60,510 nt of DNA. Origin: Emcibacteraceae bacterium. Lineage in GTDB: Bacteria > Pseudomonadota > Alphaproteobacteria > Sphingomonadales > Emcibacteraceae. The position numbers and the translations under genes are program-made. The DNA lies in assembly GCA_028281625.1 (NCBI GenBank), contig JANQJN010000079.1, forward strand, positions 1-60,510, written 5' to 3'. Shown here piece by piece: positions 17,855 to 29,210 of this stretch; positions within the stretch are counted from its first letter, which is position 1, and every line of letters starts with the position of its first letter. The notes under the pieces were generated by a model. It made no database searches and was not told the origin of the DNA. It saw only the letters and a list, made by a program, of their open reading frames with translations.

Positions 17855-19573
17855 GTGAAGCCAATTGATTTACGGGTGGAAGGTGCCCGCCAAGGCGCCA
17901 TTGAAACAGCCCGCAACCGCATCATATTCGTAATGGCATTATTCACACTGGGGTTTTTAACGCTGGTGGTGAAGCTGGTTTCTGTTGGCATTTTTCAAGC
18001 GAGTAGCACCGCATATTACCAAAATGCCAATGTAAATACATCTCTTTTGATGGCGCGCGCTGACATTGTTGATCGCAACGGTGTTATATTGGCAACCAAT
18101 TTAAAATCACCGTCACTTGCGGTCGTACGTAAAAACCTGAAAACGGCCCCGGAAGAGCTGGCCGTAGAGGTTTCAGCAATCTTGCCTGAGCTTTCCTACG
18201 ATGATGCGCTTGAAATCTTGCAAACGGAGCGAAACCACCACTGGATTAAGCGAAACCTGACACCAAGCCAGCTTTTTGAAATTAGAAGAATTGGTGATCC
18301 TGGGCTGGTAACGTCTGATGCGGAAAAGAGAATTTACCCACATGGGCGCCTTGCGTCTCACGTACTGGGTTCTGTTGATTTTGACAATAATCCGAGTTCC
18401 GGCGTTGAACTTTACTTCAATGAAAGACTGTCGAACCCGGAAAATTCAGAAAAACCCCTGGTGCTTTCTTTGGACCTTCGGCTTCAGCATATACTTAATC
18501 AGGAGCTCAGTGCCAATATGGAAAAGTTTTCAGCTATTGGCGCAGCAGGTATCATCATGGATGTGAATACAGGGGAAGTACTTGCGCTTACGTCACTTCC
18601 GGATTTTGATCCAAATGACACCAATGGCCCACAGACCCTCACCCAGATGAACAAGATCTTGCAGGGGGTTTATGAGCTGGGCTCAGGATTTAAAACATTC
18701 ACTGTTGCAGCCGGACTTGAGTATGACGTGGTGGGCCTTTCTGACGGTTACGACGCAACAAAGCCGGTTCGTATGGGCCGTTTCACCATTCGCGATGATC
18801 ATCCGAAGGAGCGCTGGCTCAATATTCCTGAAATTTTTGCCTATTCATCCAACATCGGTACCTTGAAGCTTGCGCAGGATATTGGTGTTGAGCGGCAGAA
18901 GGATTTCTTTAGCAAGCTTGGTTTGTTTGATAAAGCCGAGATTGAGATAAATGAAAAAAGCGCGCCACTACTTCCCATGCAATGGGGGCCAACAGAATTG
19001 GCAACGACGTCTTATGGTCACGGCATTGCTGTTACGCCACTTCATATGGCAAGCGGTGTTTCGGCGATGGTAAATGGCGGGCGCCTTAATCCTGCCACCT
19101 TACTAAGGAAAGATGCAAACTCGACAAACGGAGTTACGTCAATTTCGTCGCGAGAAAATCCTGACACAAACGGCAAACAGGTTATTTCGGAAAATACCAG
19201 CGAGATAATGAGAAACATGCTCCATTTGGTCGTTGAACATGGTACTGGCAAAAACGCAAAAGTGGATGGCTATTTGGTTGGTGGTAAAACAGGAACCGCT
19301 AATAAAGTTATGAATGGCGGATATAATCGTAAAGCGGTTATATCATCTTTTATCTCTGTATTCCCGATAGACCAACCAAAATACTTGGTGTTTGCTATGC
19401 TGGATGAGCCGCAAGGCATTAAAGAAACCTTCAATCTTAGAACGGCCGGAATGACTGCTGCACCGATGGTGGGAGAAATCATTCGTCGTGTTGGCCCCAT
19501 GATGGGCGTGAGGCCTGCTGAGATTGAAGAAATCGAATATGAAGAAATGATGCTGGTATCGGAAACAAATTAA
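17855..19573 (+). CDS. ftsI: Division-specific transpeptidase FtsI (PBP3)
   Basis: Class B penicillin-binding protein that cross-links septal peptidoglycan with FtsW. Transmembrane helix about 22-45, pedestal domain, then a transpeptidase with S277-x-x-K280 (YELGSGFK), S331-S-N333 (SSNIG) and K478-T-G (VGGKTGTAN). All catalytic motifs are intact. It starts with GTG at 17855 after an AGGGAAG site. Its TAA overlaps the murE ATG by one base. Confidence 0.97.
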   Translation: MKPIDLRVEGARQGAIETARNRIIFVMALFTLGFLTLVVKLVSVGIFQASSTAYYQNANVNTSLLMARADIVDRNGVILATNLKSPSLAVVRKNLKTAPEELAVEVSAILPELSYDDALEILQTERNHHWIKRNLTPSQLFEIRRIGDPGLVTSDAEKRIYPHGRLASHVLGSVDFDNNPSSGVELYFNERLSNPENSEKPLVLSLDLRLQHILNQELSANMEKFSAIGAAGIIMDVNTGEVLALTSLPDFDPNDTNGPQTLTQMNKILQGVYELGSGFKTFTVAAGLEYDVVGLSDGYDATKPVRMGRFTIRDDHPKERWLNIPEIFAYSSNIGTLKLAQDIGVERQKDFFSKLGLFDKAEIEINEKSAPLLPMQWGPTELATTSYGHGIAVTPLHMASGVSAMVNGGRLNPATLLRKDANSTNGVTSISSRENPDTNGKQVISENTSEIMRNMLHLVVEHGTGKNAKVDGYLVGGKTGTANKVMNGGYNRKAVISSFISVFPIDQPKYLVFAMLDEPQGIKETFNLRTAGMTAAPMVGEIIRRVGPMMGVRPAEIEEIEYEEMMLVSETN

Positions 19574-21045
19574 TGAAGCTAAGCGATATTGTAAATAACG
19601 AGACACTGTCATCCGATGTAGAAATCAGTGGCATCACCGCAGACAGCCGTCGGGTGAGGCCTGGCTATATGTTTGTTGCGCTTCCAGGACTTCAGTTTAA
19701 CGGTGCTGACTTTATCGATGACGCTATAAAATCAGGCGCTGTGGCCATACTGTGTGTGCCGGAAGCAAAAACAGATGATGAAACTGTTCAATGGCTTACG
19801 GATCCTTATCCAGGTCGGGTGTTTCCGCACTATGTATCCCGGTATTTTAAGAAACAACCTAAGAACATCGCTGCTGTCACTGGTACAAACGGCAAAACGT
19901 CTGTGGCCTTTTTTACCCAGCAAATCTGGAAGCAATTGGGAATTAAGGCTGCATCGGTGGGTACACTCGGCATCCAGGCAGATGGATATAGTAAGTATAC
20001 CGGTCTGACTACACCGGATCCTGTTGTTATTCACAAAGCTTTGAGCGAGCTTTGCGATTTAGGCGTAGACCATGTGGTGTTCGAGGCATCTAGCCATGGG
20101 CTAGATCAGCGTCGGCTTGATGGTGTTAATGTCTCGGCGGCTGCGTTTACCAATCTTACCCATGATCATCTTGATTATCACGAAAGTGAAGAAGAATATT
20201 TTAACGCGAAGAAAAGATTGTTTACAGAAGTACTGGAACCTTCAAAAGCGGCGGTGCTCAACACAGATAGTCCTTTGGTAAGAGACGTTCAAAAAATTTG
20301 CGAGGAACGCGGCCACACCATTATCACAGTAGGGCATGACGATGGTGACATCCGTCTGCTTGATCAGCGAACTACATCTTCCGGGCAGGAAATAACCGTC
20401 AGTTACAAGTCAAATATTTATGATGTCTCACTGCCTCTCGTTGGACATTTCCAGGCGACAAATGCGCTTATGGCCGTTGGACTTGTTATCGGCTGTGGTG
20501 GCGATGCGGATCAAGCATTCAAGGCGCTTTCCTACTTGCGACCAGTACGTGGGCGCATGGAACAAGCGGGCCGCCACCCAAGTGGCGCGCGTATTTATGT
20601 AGATTACGCCCATACACCGGATGCTCTGGAAACTGTGCTTAAAGCGCTTAAGCCACATGTGCGCGGTGATCTTTCAGTTGTTTTTGGCTGTGGTGGTGAC
20701 CGCGATACAACCAAGCGCAAAGTGATGGGTGAAATTGCGCAACGGCTCGCTGACAGGATTTATGTCACGGACGACAACCCAAGATCAGAAAATCCCAGTG
20801 CTATTCGCGCCGAAGTTCTGCGTGGAAGCCCCAACGGCATTGACGCGGGTGACCGTGCCAGCGCCATTGAACGCGCTGTTGCGGAACTAAGCCAAGGAGA
20901 TTTATTGCTTGTGGCCGGAAAAGGTCATGAGCAAGGTCAAACAATTGGCGACGAAGTATTGGATTTTGATGATGTATCTGTGGTGCGATCCGCCATTGCG
21001 GCCATAGAACAAAGTGAACGTGAAAACAGAAGATCGATCAGCTAG
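19573..21045 (+). CDS. murE: UDP-MurNAc-L-Ala-D-Glu:meso-diaminopimelate ligase
   Basis: Adds meso-DAP to UDP-MurNAc-L-Ala-D-Glu with ATP. The P-loop AVTGTNGKT is at 101-109 and the DNPR motif at 401-404, which selects meso-DAP over lysine, so the organism has DAP-type peptidoglycan. Start codon overlaps the ftsI stop (TAATG). 490 residues, normal length. Its substrate is the product of MurD, the one ligase not encoded in this cluster. Confidence 0.97.
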   Translation: MKLSDIVNNETLSSDVEISGITADSRRVRPGYMFVALPGLQFNGADFIDDAIKSGAVAILCVPEAKTDDETVQWLTDPYPGRVFPHYVSRYFKKQPKNIAAVTGTNGKTSVAFFTQQIWKQLGIKAASVGTLGIQADGYSKYTGLTTPDPVVIHKALSELCDLGVDHVVFEASSHGLDQRRLDGVNVSAAAFTNLTHDHLDYHESEEEYFNAKKRLFTEVLEPSKAAVLNTDSPLVRDVQKICEERGHTIITVGHDDGDIRLLDQRTTSSGQEITVSYKSNIYDVSLPLVGHFQATNALMAVGLVIGCGGDADQAFKALSYLRPVRGRMEQAGRHPSGARIYVDYAHTPDALETVLKALKPHVRGDLSVVFGCGGDRDTTKRKVMGEIAQRLADRIYVTDDNPRSENPSAIRAEVLRGSPNGIDAGDRASAIERAVAELSQGDLLLVAGKGHEQGQTIGDEVLDFDDVSVVRSAIAAIEQSERENRRSIS

Positions 21046-21060
21046 AAAGGAACGCAAATT

Positions 21061-22503
21061 ATGAATTTACTTCCCTTATGGACGTCCAAGGAATTAGAAG
21101 CTGTATTTGGCGTTGATGTCGCCAAGAGCTGGAATTCCTATGGTGTTTCGATCGATAGTCGCACCATCGAGGAAGGTGATCTGTTTTTTGCACTTTCCGG
21201 ACCAAATTTTGATGGCCATACCTACGTGAAGGCTGCTTTTGAGAGCGGCGCCGCAGGTGTCGTCGTTAATCGTATAATTGAAGGAGTACCGGCAGAGCGC
21301 CAGATTATTGTCAATGATGTTATGCAGGCGCTCGTTGAGCTTGGTAAGGCAGGGCGCGCACGAGTGAATGTGCCGATCATTGCGGTTACAGGGAGTGTTG
21401 GTAAAACCGGCACAAAGGAAGCTCTAAAAGCGGCCCTTTCGAGACACCGTAAAACCCATGCCAGTGTACTTAGCTATAATAACGATGTGGGGGTGCCATT
21501 GTCACTGGCAAGAATGCCTTACGATGCTGAATATGGCGTATTTGAAATGGGGATGAATCATGCAGGAGAGCTTCGGGAACTGGTAAAGCTTGTACGTCCT
21601 GATGTTTCAATCATCACTACCGTTGAGCTTGCCCATAGCGAATTTTTTGAAAATGTTGAAGAAATTGCTGATGCCAAAGCGGAAATTTTTACATCCATGA
21701 ATAATGGTGGTACTGCGATCATTAATTTCGATAACCCCCATTTCGAACGGCTAAAGCAAAGAGCGAACGAAGCGGGCGTTAAAAAGATTGTCACCTTTGG
21801 TAATAATGATTTAGCTGACGTAAAAGTGTTGCGCCACTTTTTCCATGATACTTGCAGCTGCATCATTGCCGAAGTGATGGGCAAAGTTATGACTTACAAA
21901 GTGGGGATGCTTGGCTATCACTGGGTCATGAATTCACTGGCGGTTCTAGCAGCGGTAGACGCTGTGGGTGCTGATCTTGGCCTTAGCGGTCTTGGTCTTG
22001 CGGAATTGCAACCGCTTGTTGGACGGGGCAGAAGAGAGCGAGTTTACTTTGATATCGCCTCTGAATCATCGTTCCTGCTGATTGACGAAAGCTACAATGC
22101 TAACCCGGCAAGTATGAAGGCGGCTATCAAAACACTTGGACAATGCGAAACCGAACATGTTGGCCGGAAAATTGCAGTCCTGAGTGACATGGGAGAACTT
22201 GGAGAGCAAGCGGATGAGTTACACCGGGAGCTTGCGCCGGTTCTAGATGATGCGGAGGTTGAACAAATTTTTGCGGTTGGTGTTCATATGAAGCATCTGG
22301 CAGATTATATCGTTCATCAGTTTCCAACTATGAATGTCAATTATTTCAACGATAAAGATGCGCTGCAAAGAGCGCTTCTGCATGATATTCGTGATGGCGA
22401 CATTATCATGATCAAAGGATCAAATTCAGGTGGAATGTCAAGTGTTGTTAAAAAGTTGCAATCACTTGATCGCAATCTGGATCTTCAGGCAGCGAGCAGT
22501 TAA
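21061..22503 (+). CDS. murF: UDP-MurNAc-tripeptide:D-Ala-D-Ala ligase
   Basis: ATP-dependent ligase completing the UDP-MurNAc-pentapeptide. P-loop [12 protein letters not shown] is at 108-119, and [16 protein letters not shown] and [17 protein letters not shown] are MurF signatures. A GAAAGGA-like site lies before ATG 21061, 15 bases after murE. 480 residues, typical. Confidence 0.96.
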   Translation: MNLLPLWTSKELEAVFGVDVAKSWNSYGVSIDSRTIEEGDLFFALSGPNFDGHTYVKAAFESGAAGVVVNRIIEGVPAERQIIVNDVMQALVELGKAGRARVNVPIIAVTGSVGKTGTKEALKAALSRHRKTHASVLSYNNDVGVPLSLARMPYDAEYGVFEMGMNHAGELRELVKLVRPDVSIITTVELAHSEFFENVEEIADAKAEIFTSMNNGGTAIINFDNPHFERLKQRANEAGVKKIVTFGNNDLADVKVLRHFFHDTCSCIIAEVMGKVMTYKVGMLGYHWVMNSLAVLAAVDAVGADLGLSGLGLAELQPLVGRGRRERVYFDIASESSFLLIDESYNANPASMKAAIKTLGQCETEHVGRKIAVLSDMGELGEQADELHRELAPVLDDAEVEQIFAVGVHMKHLADYIVHQFPTMNVNYFNDKDALQRALLHDIRDGDIIMIKGSNSGGMSSVVKKLQSLDRNLDLQAASS

Positions 22504-22523
22504 CAAGAATAGGTTACACAGAA

Positions 22524-23612
22524 ATGCTATATCATTTTCTCACCTCTTTCACGGATCAGTTTTCGGTGTTGAATGTTTTTAATTATCTGACATTTAGAAC
22601 GGGCATTTCATTATTTACAGCCTTTATAGTTAGTTTTCTGTTTGGACCCAGAGTCATCAACATGCTTAAATCAAAGCAGCGAAAAGGCCAGCCGATAAGG
22701 GATGATGGACCCGAAAGCCATATACTGACAAAACAAGGTACTCCGACCATGGGGGGATTTTTGATTTTGCTTGGCTTAAGTGCGGGAACGCTGCTTTGGG
22801 CTGACCTGACAAATATGTACGTATGGGCATGTCTACTTGTGACCACTGGATTTGGTTTTATTGGATTTTTGGATGATTACGCCAAAATTACCCAATCCAG
22901 TTCTGCTGGTGTGTCTGGCAAAGTGAAGCTTCTTTTAGAGCTGATCATCGCCCTTGGCGCAATTATGATCATCATGAATACGGCGGGTCCCGAGACCGGT
23001 GATAAACTGGCGCTGCCATTTTTCAAAGATGTGATGATTGACTTCGGCTGGTTTATGATCCCCTTTGCCATATTTGTGATGGTTGGCGCATCAAATAGTG
23101 TGAACCTAACCGACGGTCTTGATGGTCTAGCAATTATGCCTGTAATTATTGCGTCCGGAACTTTTGCAATTATCGCCTATGTGGTTGGTAATGTGGTTTA
23201 TTCCGACTACCTCAATATCATTTATGTGGAAGGAACAGGTGAGCTGGCCGTCTTTCTGGCGGCAATCATTGGTGCTGGTCTTGGCTTTCTGTGGTTTAAT
23301 GCACCTCCTGCGATGATATTTATGGGTGATACTGGTAGCCTTTCTTTGGGTGGTGCGCTTGGGGCGGTTAGCGTGATTACCAAACATGAAATTGTCCTAG
23401 CGATTGTTGGTGGTCTTTTCGTGCTTGAAACAGTGTCCGTTATTGTCCAGGTGATGTCATTTAAGCTTACCGGAAAGCGGGTATTTCGCATGGCACCCAT
23501 TCATCATCATTATGAAAAGAAAGGTTGGGCGGAACCAACCATAGTTATTCGCTTCTGGATTATAGCAGTGCTGCTCGCGCTTATTGGTCTTGCGACGCTC
23601 AAGTTAAGGTGA
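22524..23612 (+). CDS. mraY: Phospho-MurNAc-pentapeptide translocase
   Basis: Integral membrane enzyme joining phospho-MurNAc-pentapeptide to undecaprenyl phosphate (lipid I). About ten transmembrane helices; conserved catalytic loops include [33 protein letters not shown] and the [13 protein letters not shown] segment. Length 362 is standard. Only 10 bases separate it from ftsW, so murD, usually here in alphaproteobacteria, is absent. Confidence 0.97.
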   Translation: MLYHFLTSFTDQFSVLNVFNYLTFRTGISLFTAFIVSFLFGPRVINMLKSKQRKGQPIRDDGPESHILTKQGTPTMGGFLILLGLSAGTLLWADLTNMYVWACLLVTTGFGFIGFLDDYAKITQSSSAGVSGKVKLLLELIIALGAIMIIMNTAGPETGDKLALPFFKDVMIDFGWFMIPFAIFVMVGASNSVNLTDGLDGLAIMPVIIASGTFAIIAYVVGNVVYSDYLNIIYVEGTGELAVFLAAIIGAGLGFLWFNAPPAMIFMGDTGSLSLGGALGAVSVITKHEIVLAIVGGLFVLETVSVIVQVMSFKLTGKRVFRMAPIHHHYEKKGWAEPTIVIRFWIIAVLLALIGLATLKLR

Positions 23613-23622
23613 ACGAATTCAA

Positions 23623-24771
23623 ATGGCGACTTTCTCGAGAACAGATAACAGTATTTTAAGCACATGGTGGTGGACGGTTGACCGTTGGCTTCTGATGTCT
23701 ATTGCGCTTCTGGTTACGATTGGTATTGTGCTTGTCTTTGGTGCAAGCCCTGCGGTTGCTGAGCGTATTGGCCTTTCCAGTTTTCATTTTGTAGAGCGTC
23801 AGTTGATCTTTCTGTTTATTTCGCTTTCGGCGATGTTCGCAGTTTCACTGCTTTCACCTATAAAAGTGCGGCGCTTCGGCGTGATTATGTTTGCGGGTTG
23901 CTTGCTTTTGTTAATTGCCACGATGTTTATAGGGGTTGAGGCGAAGGGTGCAAAAAGATGGATACAGATCGGATCCTTCACTCTTCAGGCGTCGGAATTT
24001 ATGAAGCCAGCCTTTATAATTTTCACAGCTTGGATGTTTTCTGAGACACAGCGTAACCCTGGTTTTCCGGGTTGGAAAATCTCCTTTGCGACATTTGCGA
24101 TTGTGATTGCGTTACTAATTACGCAGCCGGACTTTGGTCAAACTATCCTCGTCGCCGCTGTATGGGGCATACAGCTCTTTATGGCGGGACTTGCGTGGTT
24201 CTGGGTTGGTGCGTTGGTGGCGCTCGCATTTATTGGTCTTTTAGTGGCTTATTTCACGCTCCCGCATGTGGAAAAGCGGATCGATAACTTTTTCTTTCCC
24301 GGGCCCGATGGAAATTTCCAAACGGACATGTCGATTAATGCTTTTAAAAATGGCGGGCTGCTTGGACAGGGGCCTGGCGAAGGTGTGGTCAAACGCTATC
24401 TTCCGGACGCACATTCCGACTATATTTTTGCTGTAGCCGGCGAGGAGTTTGGTGCGATCGTCTGTTTGTTGATCATCGTGATATTCGCGGTGATTGTGGT
24501 GCGTGGTTTTGTAAATCTTTTAAAAGAACAAGACATGTTTACTGTGCTTGCGGTATCGGGGTTGCTTATCCAGTTTGGTATCCAGGCCTTTATTAATCTT
24601 GCTGTTAATCTTTCCATTATTCCTGCAAAAGGCATGACGCTGCCCTTCATCAGTTACGGTGGATCTTCCATGCTGGCGCTTGCAATCGGTATGGGTATGA
24701 TACTGTCCCTCACCCGGCGCTACAGTCATTATAAGCCTGGACGGATTAATTTATCTTGGGGGCAGCGATGA
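23623..24771 (+). CDS. ftsW: Septal peptidoglycan glycosyltransferase FtsW
   Basis: SEDS-family glycosyltransferase that polymerises septal glycan from lipid II together with FtsI. About ten transmembrane segments; typical motifs are ASEFMKPAFIIF, QPDFGQTI, LPDAHSDYIFAVAGEEFG and MTLPFISYGGSSMLA. 382 residues. Its stop overlaps the murG start (ATGA). It follows mraY directly. Confidence 0.97.
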   Translation: MATFSRTDNSILSTWWWTVDRWLLMSIALLVTIGIVLVFGASPAVAERIGLSSFHFVERQLIFLFISLSAMFAVSLLSPIKVRRFGVIMFAGCLLLLIATMFIGVEAKGAKRWIQIGSFTLQASEFMKPAFIIFTAWMFSETQRNPGFPGWKISFATFAIVIALLITQPDFGQTILVAAVWGIQLFMAGLAWFWVGALVALAFIGLLVAYFTLPHVEKRIDNFFFPGPDGNFQTDMSINAFKNGGLLGQGPGEGVVKRYLPDAHSDYIFAVAGEEFGAIVCLLIIVIFAVIVVRGFVNLLKEQDMFTVLAVSGLLIQFGIQAFINLAVNLSIIPAKGMTLPFISYGGSSMLALAIGMGMILSLTRRYSHYKPGRINLSWGQR

Positions 24772-25961
24772 TCAGAAGGCGTACCAGTCATATCGTGCTC
24801 GCTGCAGGTGGCACTGGTGGACATATGTTTCCAGCACTTTCCTTGATGGAAGAGCTCAAGGAACGTGGGCATCGTGTCACCCTGATTACCGACAATCGCG
24901 GCATCAAATACCGGGACATGTTTAAGGGGATCAAAATTTATCAGGTAAACAGTGCGTCTTTCGCGGGCAAAGGACTTGTTGGGAAATTATTGTCCCTACC
25001 TAAGATTATCGGCGGGATTTTTGAAGCACGGTCAATTCTTAAGATGATAGGTGCGGGTTGTGTTATTGGTTTTGGTGGTTATCCATCGTTTCCAACCATT
25101 CGTGCCGCAAAATCCCTTGGCATTCCTACGTGTCTGCATGAACAAAATGCTGTTTTGGGAAGGGTCAATCGATATATGGCAAAGTCAGTGGACGCAGTGG
25201 CTCTTTCATTTGAAAATACCAAACATGTAAACTGGCACGCCAATAAATTCACCGCGGTCACGGGAAATCCTGTACGTAAGGAAGTGGTGGAGATTGGGGA
25301 CCTTTATTACCCTACCCTAGGTGATGACCGAATATTCAGAATTCTTGTGATTGGTGGCAGCCAGGGAGCTAAAGTTTTCAGTGAAGTGGTACCGCAGGCT
25401 ATATCAACGCTGCCACGGGCATCTCAACGAAGACTTCAAATCACCCAGCAATGCCGAGAAGAAGACATTGAAAGGGTTCGTGAGCTTTATGCTGATACTA
25501 GAATAGCGGTAGAGCTTACCACTTTTATTGATGACCTACCGGGATGCCTCAGATGGGCGCATCTTGTGATTGGTCGCGCGGGGGCCTCAACCATTTCAGA
25601 ACTCACAACGGCAGGGCGTCCAGGAATACTTGTGCCTTACCCTCATGCTACTGATGATCATCAATCCGCCAATGCACAGGAGCTCGTGGATGCTGGCGGT
25701 GCGTGGCTTTATAAAAACAATGAATTTAATGCCAAAGAGCTCGCAAAGATGCTCCAGAGGATGGCGCGCCATCCAAATGAAGTTTGGGCGGCGGCTGAAG
25801 AATCGAGAAAAATTGGCAAGCCTTATGCTGCCAATGACCTTGCTGACATTGTTGAGCGGCTGGCGCTTGTGGCTGGTGACAGATCAATCATCAAAACCAA
25901 CGATATCGGTACTAAAATAGAAGAAGAAATTGAAAAAGAAGGACTAAAAGCCGAACGATGA
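24768..25961 (+). CDS. murG: UDP-GlcNAc:lipid I N-acetylglucosaminyltransferase
   Basis: Peripheral membrane GT-B enzyme that turns lipid I into lipid II. GGTGGH at 14-19 binds the acceptor diphosphate; GGSQGA and the [12 protein letters not shown] segment are family signatures. The ATG at 24768 forms an ATGA overlap with ftsW. At 397 residues it is about 40 longer than E. coli MurG, mostly from a charged C-terminal extension (about 370-397) ending in a Glu/Lys-rich helix. Ends in an ATGA overlap with murC. Confidence 0.96.
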   Translation: MIRRRTSHIVLAAGGTGGHMFPALSLMEELKERGHRVTLITDNRGIKYRDMFKGIKIYQVNSASFAGKGLVGKLLSLPKIIGGIFEARSILKMIGAGCVIGFGGYPSFPTIRAAKSLGIPTCLHEQNAVLGRVNRYMAKSVDAVALSFENTKHVNWHANKFTAVTGNPVRKEVVEIGDLYYPTLGDDRIFRILVIGGSQGAKVFSEVVPQAISTLPRASQRRLQITQQCREEDIERVRELYADTRIAVELTTFIDDLPGCLRWAHLVIGRAGASTISELTTAGRPGILVPYPHATDDHQSANAQELVDAGGAWLYKNNEFNAKELAKMLQRMARHPNEVWAAAEESRKIGKPYAANDLADIVERLALVAGDRSIIKTNDIGTKIEEEIEKEGLKAER

Positions 25962-27391
25962 CACAGGAAATTGGTTCACATAACATTGGTCATCCGGTCA
26001 ATATCGGAACACTTCATTTTGTTGGTATCGGTGGTATCGGCATGAGCGGTATTGCAGAAGTGATGCATAACTTTGGCTATAAAATTCAAGGCAGCGATAT
26101 TTCGGAAAATGCCAACGTGGAGCGGCTTCGAAAACTTGGCATTAAAGTTTTTGTCGGACAGCGTGCAGAAAATCTCGAGGGTGCTTGGGCGATTGTGGTT
26201 TCCACAGCGATTAAGTCGGATAACGCCGAAGTGGTCGCCGCGCGGGCTCTTAAGATGCCACTGATCCGAAGATCAGAAATGCTTGCGGAACTGATGCGTC
26301 TAAAGTGGTGCGTATCGGTTGCGGGCACCCACGGAAAAACGACAACGACAACGATGGTTTCGGCGGTGCTTGATGAAGCAAATTATGATCCTACGGTGAT
26401 CAATGGTGGTATTATCAATGCTTATGGCACCAATGCCCGTCTTGGTGCCGGTGACTGGATGGTGGTGGAAGCCGATGAAAGCGATGGCACTTTCATTAAA
26501 ATCCCATCCACAGTTGCGGTGGTTACCAATATTGATCCGGAGCATTTGGATTTTTATGGGGACTTCGAAAATGCTAAGGAAGCGTTTCGCACCTTTGTGG
26601 AAAATGTACCTTTTTATGGTTTTACCGCCATGTGTATCGATCATCCTGAAGTGCAGGCACTGATTGGCAAAATCATTGATCGGCGTATCGTTACTTATGG
26701 CTTTAGCCCGCAAGCGGAAGTGCGGGGTACCAATGTATCCTTTAACAAAGGGTCTGCCCATTTTGATGTGGAAATTAGCAACCGTCAGGATGACAGCGTC
26801 ATTGTGTTTGAAAATATCACCATGCCCATGCCGGGTAGGCACAATATATCGAATGCGCTCGCGGCAATTGCTGTTTCCCATGAACTTGGCATCAGTGAAG
26901 AGGTTATCCGACGCACATTTTCCAAATTTTCCGGCGTAAAACGTCGTTTTACGTTGGTGGATAACGTGGATGATATCACCATTGTGGACGATTATGCTCA
27001 TCATCCGGTTGAAATTGCTTCGGTGCTCAGCGCAGCACGTGAAGCGTATGAGGGGCGGGTGATTGCGGTAATGCAACCGCATCGCTACACACGCCTTGAA
27101 AGTCTTTTTGATGAATTTTGTGCTTGCTTTAATGATGCGGACACAGTGATTGTTGCTCCAGTGTTTGAAGCGGGTGAGAAGCCAATAGAAGGCGCGGATC
27201 AGCAGGCGCTGATTGCTGGTCTTCAAAGCGTTGGACACAGAGGTGTGCGCAGCATCGTTGGTCCAGACGAATTGCCGTCCCTGATCGCAGAGGAAGCAGA
27301 ACCGGGCGATCTGGTTATTTACCTCGGGGCAGGAAGTGTTAGCCAGTGGGCTTATGATCTTCCCGATGCACTGAGACAGGAACGATCATGA
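25958..27391 (+). CDS. murC: UDP-N-acetylmuramate:L-alanine ligase
   Basis: First amino acid ligase of the Mur pathway. N-terminal Rossmann motif [13 protein letters not shown]-loop [10 protein letters not shown] (121-130), and the later [10 protein letters not shown] and MQPHRYTR segments are clear. 477 residues. Translationally coupled on both sides, with ATGA overlaps to murG and murB. Confidence 0.97.
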   Translation: MTQEIGSHNIGHPVNIGTLHFVGIGGIGMSGIAEVMHNFGYKIQGSDISENANVERLRKLGIKVFVGQRAENLEGAWAIVVSTAIKSDNAEVVAARALKMPLIRRSEMLAELMRLKWCVSVAGTHGKTTTTTMVSAVLDEANYDPTVINGGIINAYGTNARLGAGDWMVVEADESDGTFIKIPSTVAVVTNIDPEHLDFYGDFENAKEAFRTFVENVPFYGFTAMCIDHPEVQALIGKIIDRRIVTYGFSPQAEVRGTNVSFNKGSAHFDVEISNRQDDSVIVFENITMPMPGRHNISNALAAIAVSHELGISEEVIRRTFSKFSGVKRRFTLVDNVDDITIVDDYAHHPVEIASVLSAAREAYEGRVIAVMQPHRYTRLESLFDEFCACFNDADTVIVAPVFEAGEKPIEGADQQALIAGLQSVGHRGVRSIVGPDELPSLIAEEAEPGDLVIYLGAGSVSQWAYDLPDALRQERS

Positions 27392-28308
27392 TGGCAGCGG
27401 TAATTCGTCAGATAGATTCGAAAAATTTTGCTCCGAATGTTCGGGGAAAGCTGGAATTTGACGCGCCACTTTCAAAGCTGAGCTGGTTTCGAACCGGCGG
27501 CAACGCGGATCTTCTCTATACACCACAGGATGAGCAGGACCTATGTGATTTTTTAAAGCAATTGCCCGCGGACATTCCGGTCACGCCTCTCGGTGTAGGA
27601 TCGAATATGTTGATCCGCGACGGTGGTATTGAAGGCGCTGTCATTCGATTTGGCAAAAGGTTCTCCAATATCAAAGTTGACGGCGAAAGAATAACCGCCG
27701 GTGCCGGTGCGCCCGATATTTCAGTATCCTGGGCAGCCTTGGACGCTAAACTAGCCGGATTTGAGTTTCTGCGCGGTGTGCCTGGTACAATTGGTGGTGC
27801 GCTTAAGATGAATGCGGGTGCTTATGGCGCTGAAGTTGCAGATATTTTTCAAAGCGCAAGAGCCGTTGACAGAAGTGGTGTTGTTCATGAATTAAGCCGA
27901 AATGATATGGGATTTTCATACAGGAACACGTCCGTGCCCGAAGAATACATATTTACCAGTGGTACATTTATAGGCTCACCTGGTGAAGCTGAAGAAATTC
28001 AGGTTCGTATGAACGAAATTGGCGAAGCACGCGAGGAAAGCCAGCCACTTCGAACCAGAACCGGCGGTAGTACCTTCAAAAATCCTGACGGTCAGTCTGC
28101 CTGGAAACTGGTGGATGGCGCGGGTTGTCGTGGCCTAAAAATTGGCGGTGCTCGGGTATCCGAAAAACACTGCAATTTCCTGATCAATGAAGGTGACGCC
28201 ACTTCAACGGATATTGAAAATCTGGGTGAAGAAGTGCGCCGCCGCGTGATGAATAATTCAGGTGTTAAACTTGAATGGGAAATAAAGCGAATTGGACGGC
28301 GCACATGA
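27388..28308 (+). CDS. murB: UDP-N-acetylenolpyruvoylglucosamine reductase
   Basis: FAD/NADPH enzyme making UDP-MurNAc. FAD-binding segments [13 protein letters not shown] and [18 protein letters not shown] are present, and [10 protein letters not shown] holds the catalytic Ser. It lacks the extra loop of E. coli MurB, so it belongs to the shorter type II group (306 residues). The ATG overlaps the murC stop; a second ATG follows at 27391. Confidence 0.96.
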   Translation: MMAAVIRQIDSKNFAPNVRGKLEFDAPLSKLSWFRTGGNADLLYTPQDEQDLCDFLKQLPADIPVTPLGVGSNMLIRDGGIEGAVIRFGKRFSNIKVDGERITAGAGAPDISVSWAALDAKLAGFEFLRGVPGTIGGALKMNAGAYGAEVADIFQSARAVDRSGVVHELSRNDMGFSYRNTSVPEEYIFTSGTFIGSPGEAEEIQVRMNEIGEAREESQPLRTRTGGSTFKNPDGQSAWKLVDGAGCRGLKIGGARVSEKHCNFLINEGDATSTDIENLGEEVRRRVMNNSGVKLEWEIKRIGRRT

Positions 28309-29210
28309 AGAAATACAATCACATATGCGTGCTAGAAGGCGGCTGGTCCAGTGAGCGGGAAGTTTCCCTCGTGAGCGGTGCGGCTATTGCAAAAGGACTA
28401 CGTGACGCTGGTTACAAAGTAACCGAAGTAGATGTGGACCGCGAAATTTATTCTGTGCTCTCCGGTTTGAAACCAGATGCGGTGTTCAATGGCCTCCACG
28501 GCACCTGGGGCGAAGATGGATGCGTGCAGGGGATGCTTGAAACCCTGAAAATCCCATACACCCATTCGGGCGTAAAGGCATCGGCGCTTGCCATGGATAA
28601 AATTCTGTCCAAGAAGTTGTATGCATCGGTTGGTATCCCTGTTGCGCCTGATATGATGATCAGCGCGAAGGAACTTTTTGAGCGTCAGCCGATGGAAAGA
28701 CCGTTTGTGGTCAAACCCTACAATGATGGTTCAAGCGTTGGTGTTGTCATTGTGCTTGAAAATGAGCCTTTTTCGGAGGATATGGATGGTCCATGGCATA
28801 GCACCGATGATTTGATGGTGGAAAAATACATCCCCGGTCGGGAACTCACGGTTTCGGTTATGGATGACAAGGCACTTTGTGTTACTGAGCTTATCCCCAA
28901 AGAGGGCTTCTATGACTATAAAGCGAAATATCAGGACGGTATGACCGATCATATCTTGCCAGCTGAAATTTCGACAACGCAAAGTGAAGTGTTGATGGAT
29001 TATGCCCTGAGGGCTCATAATATTCTTGGTTGTCGCGGAGTGAGCCGCTCTGATTTTAGGATGGATGGGGATGATATTTATATTCTTGAAACCAATACGC
29101 AACCAGGCATGACGCCGTTATCGCTCGTGCCCGAGCAGGCCAAACACATGGGTATGAGTTTTTCAGAATTGGTGAGCTGGATGGTGGAGGATGCCTCATG
29201 CGCGCGATAA
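28305..29210 (+). CDS. ddl: D-alanine--D-alanine ligase
   Basis: ATP-grasp ligase producing D-Ala-D-Ala for MurF. VLEGGWSSEREVSLVSG at the N-terminus, FNGLHGTWGEDGCVQG, HSGVKASALAMDK and the C-terminal ILETNTQPGMTPLSLVPEQA are diagnostic. The frame opens at 28275, but the ATG at 28305 overlaps the murB stop (ATGA) and gives the normal N-terminus (301 residues). Its end overlaps ftsQ by 13 bases. Confidence 0.97.
   Translation: MKKYNHICVLEGGWSSEREVSLVSGAAIAKGLRDAGYKVTEVDVDREIYSVLSGLKPDAVFNGLHGTWGEDGCVQGMLETLKIPYTHSGVKASALAMDKILSKKLYASVGIPVAPDMMISAKELFERQPMERPFVVKPYNDGSSVGVVIVLENEPFSEDMDGPWHSTDDLMVEKYIPGRELTVSVMDDKALCVTELIPKEGFYDYKAKYQDGMTDHILPAEISTTQSEVLMDYALRAHNILGCRGVSRSDFRMDGDDIYILETNTQPGMTPLSLVPEQAKHMGMSFSELVSWMVEDASCAR

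Noticed and set aside
26300-27238. 312-codon frame antisense to murC
   Set aside because: Fully inside a well-conserved gene, His/Arg-rich without recognisable domains; a codon-bias shadow.
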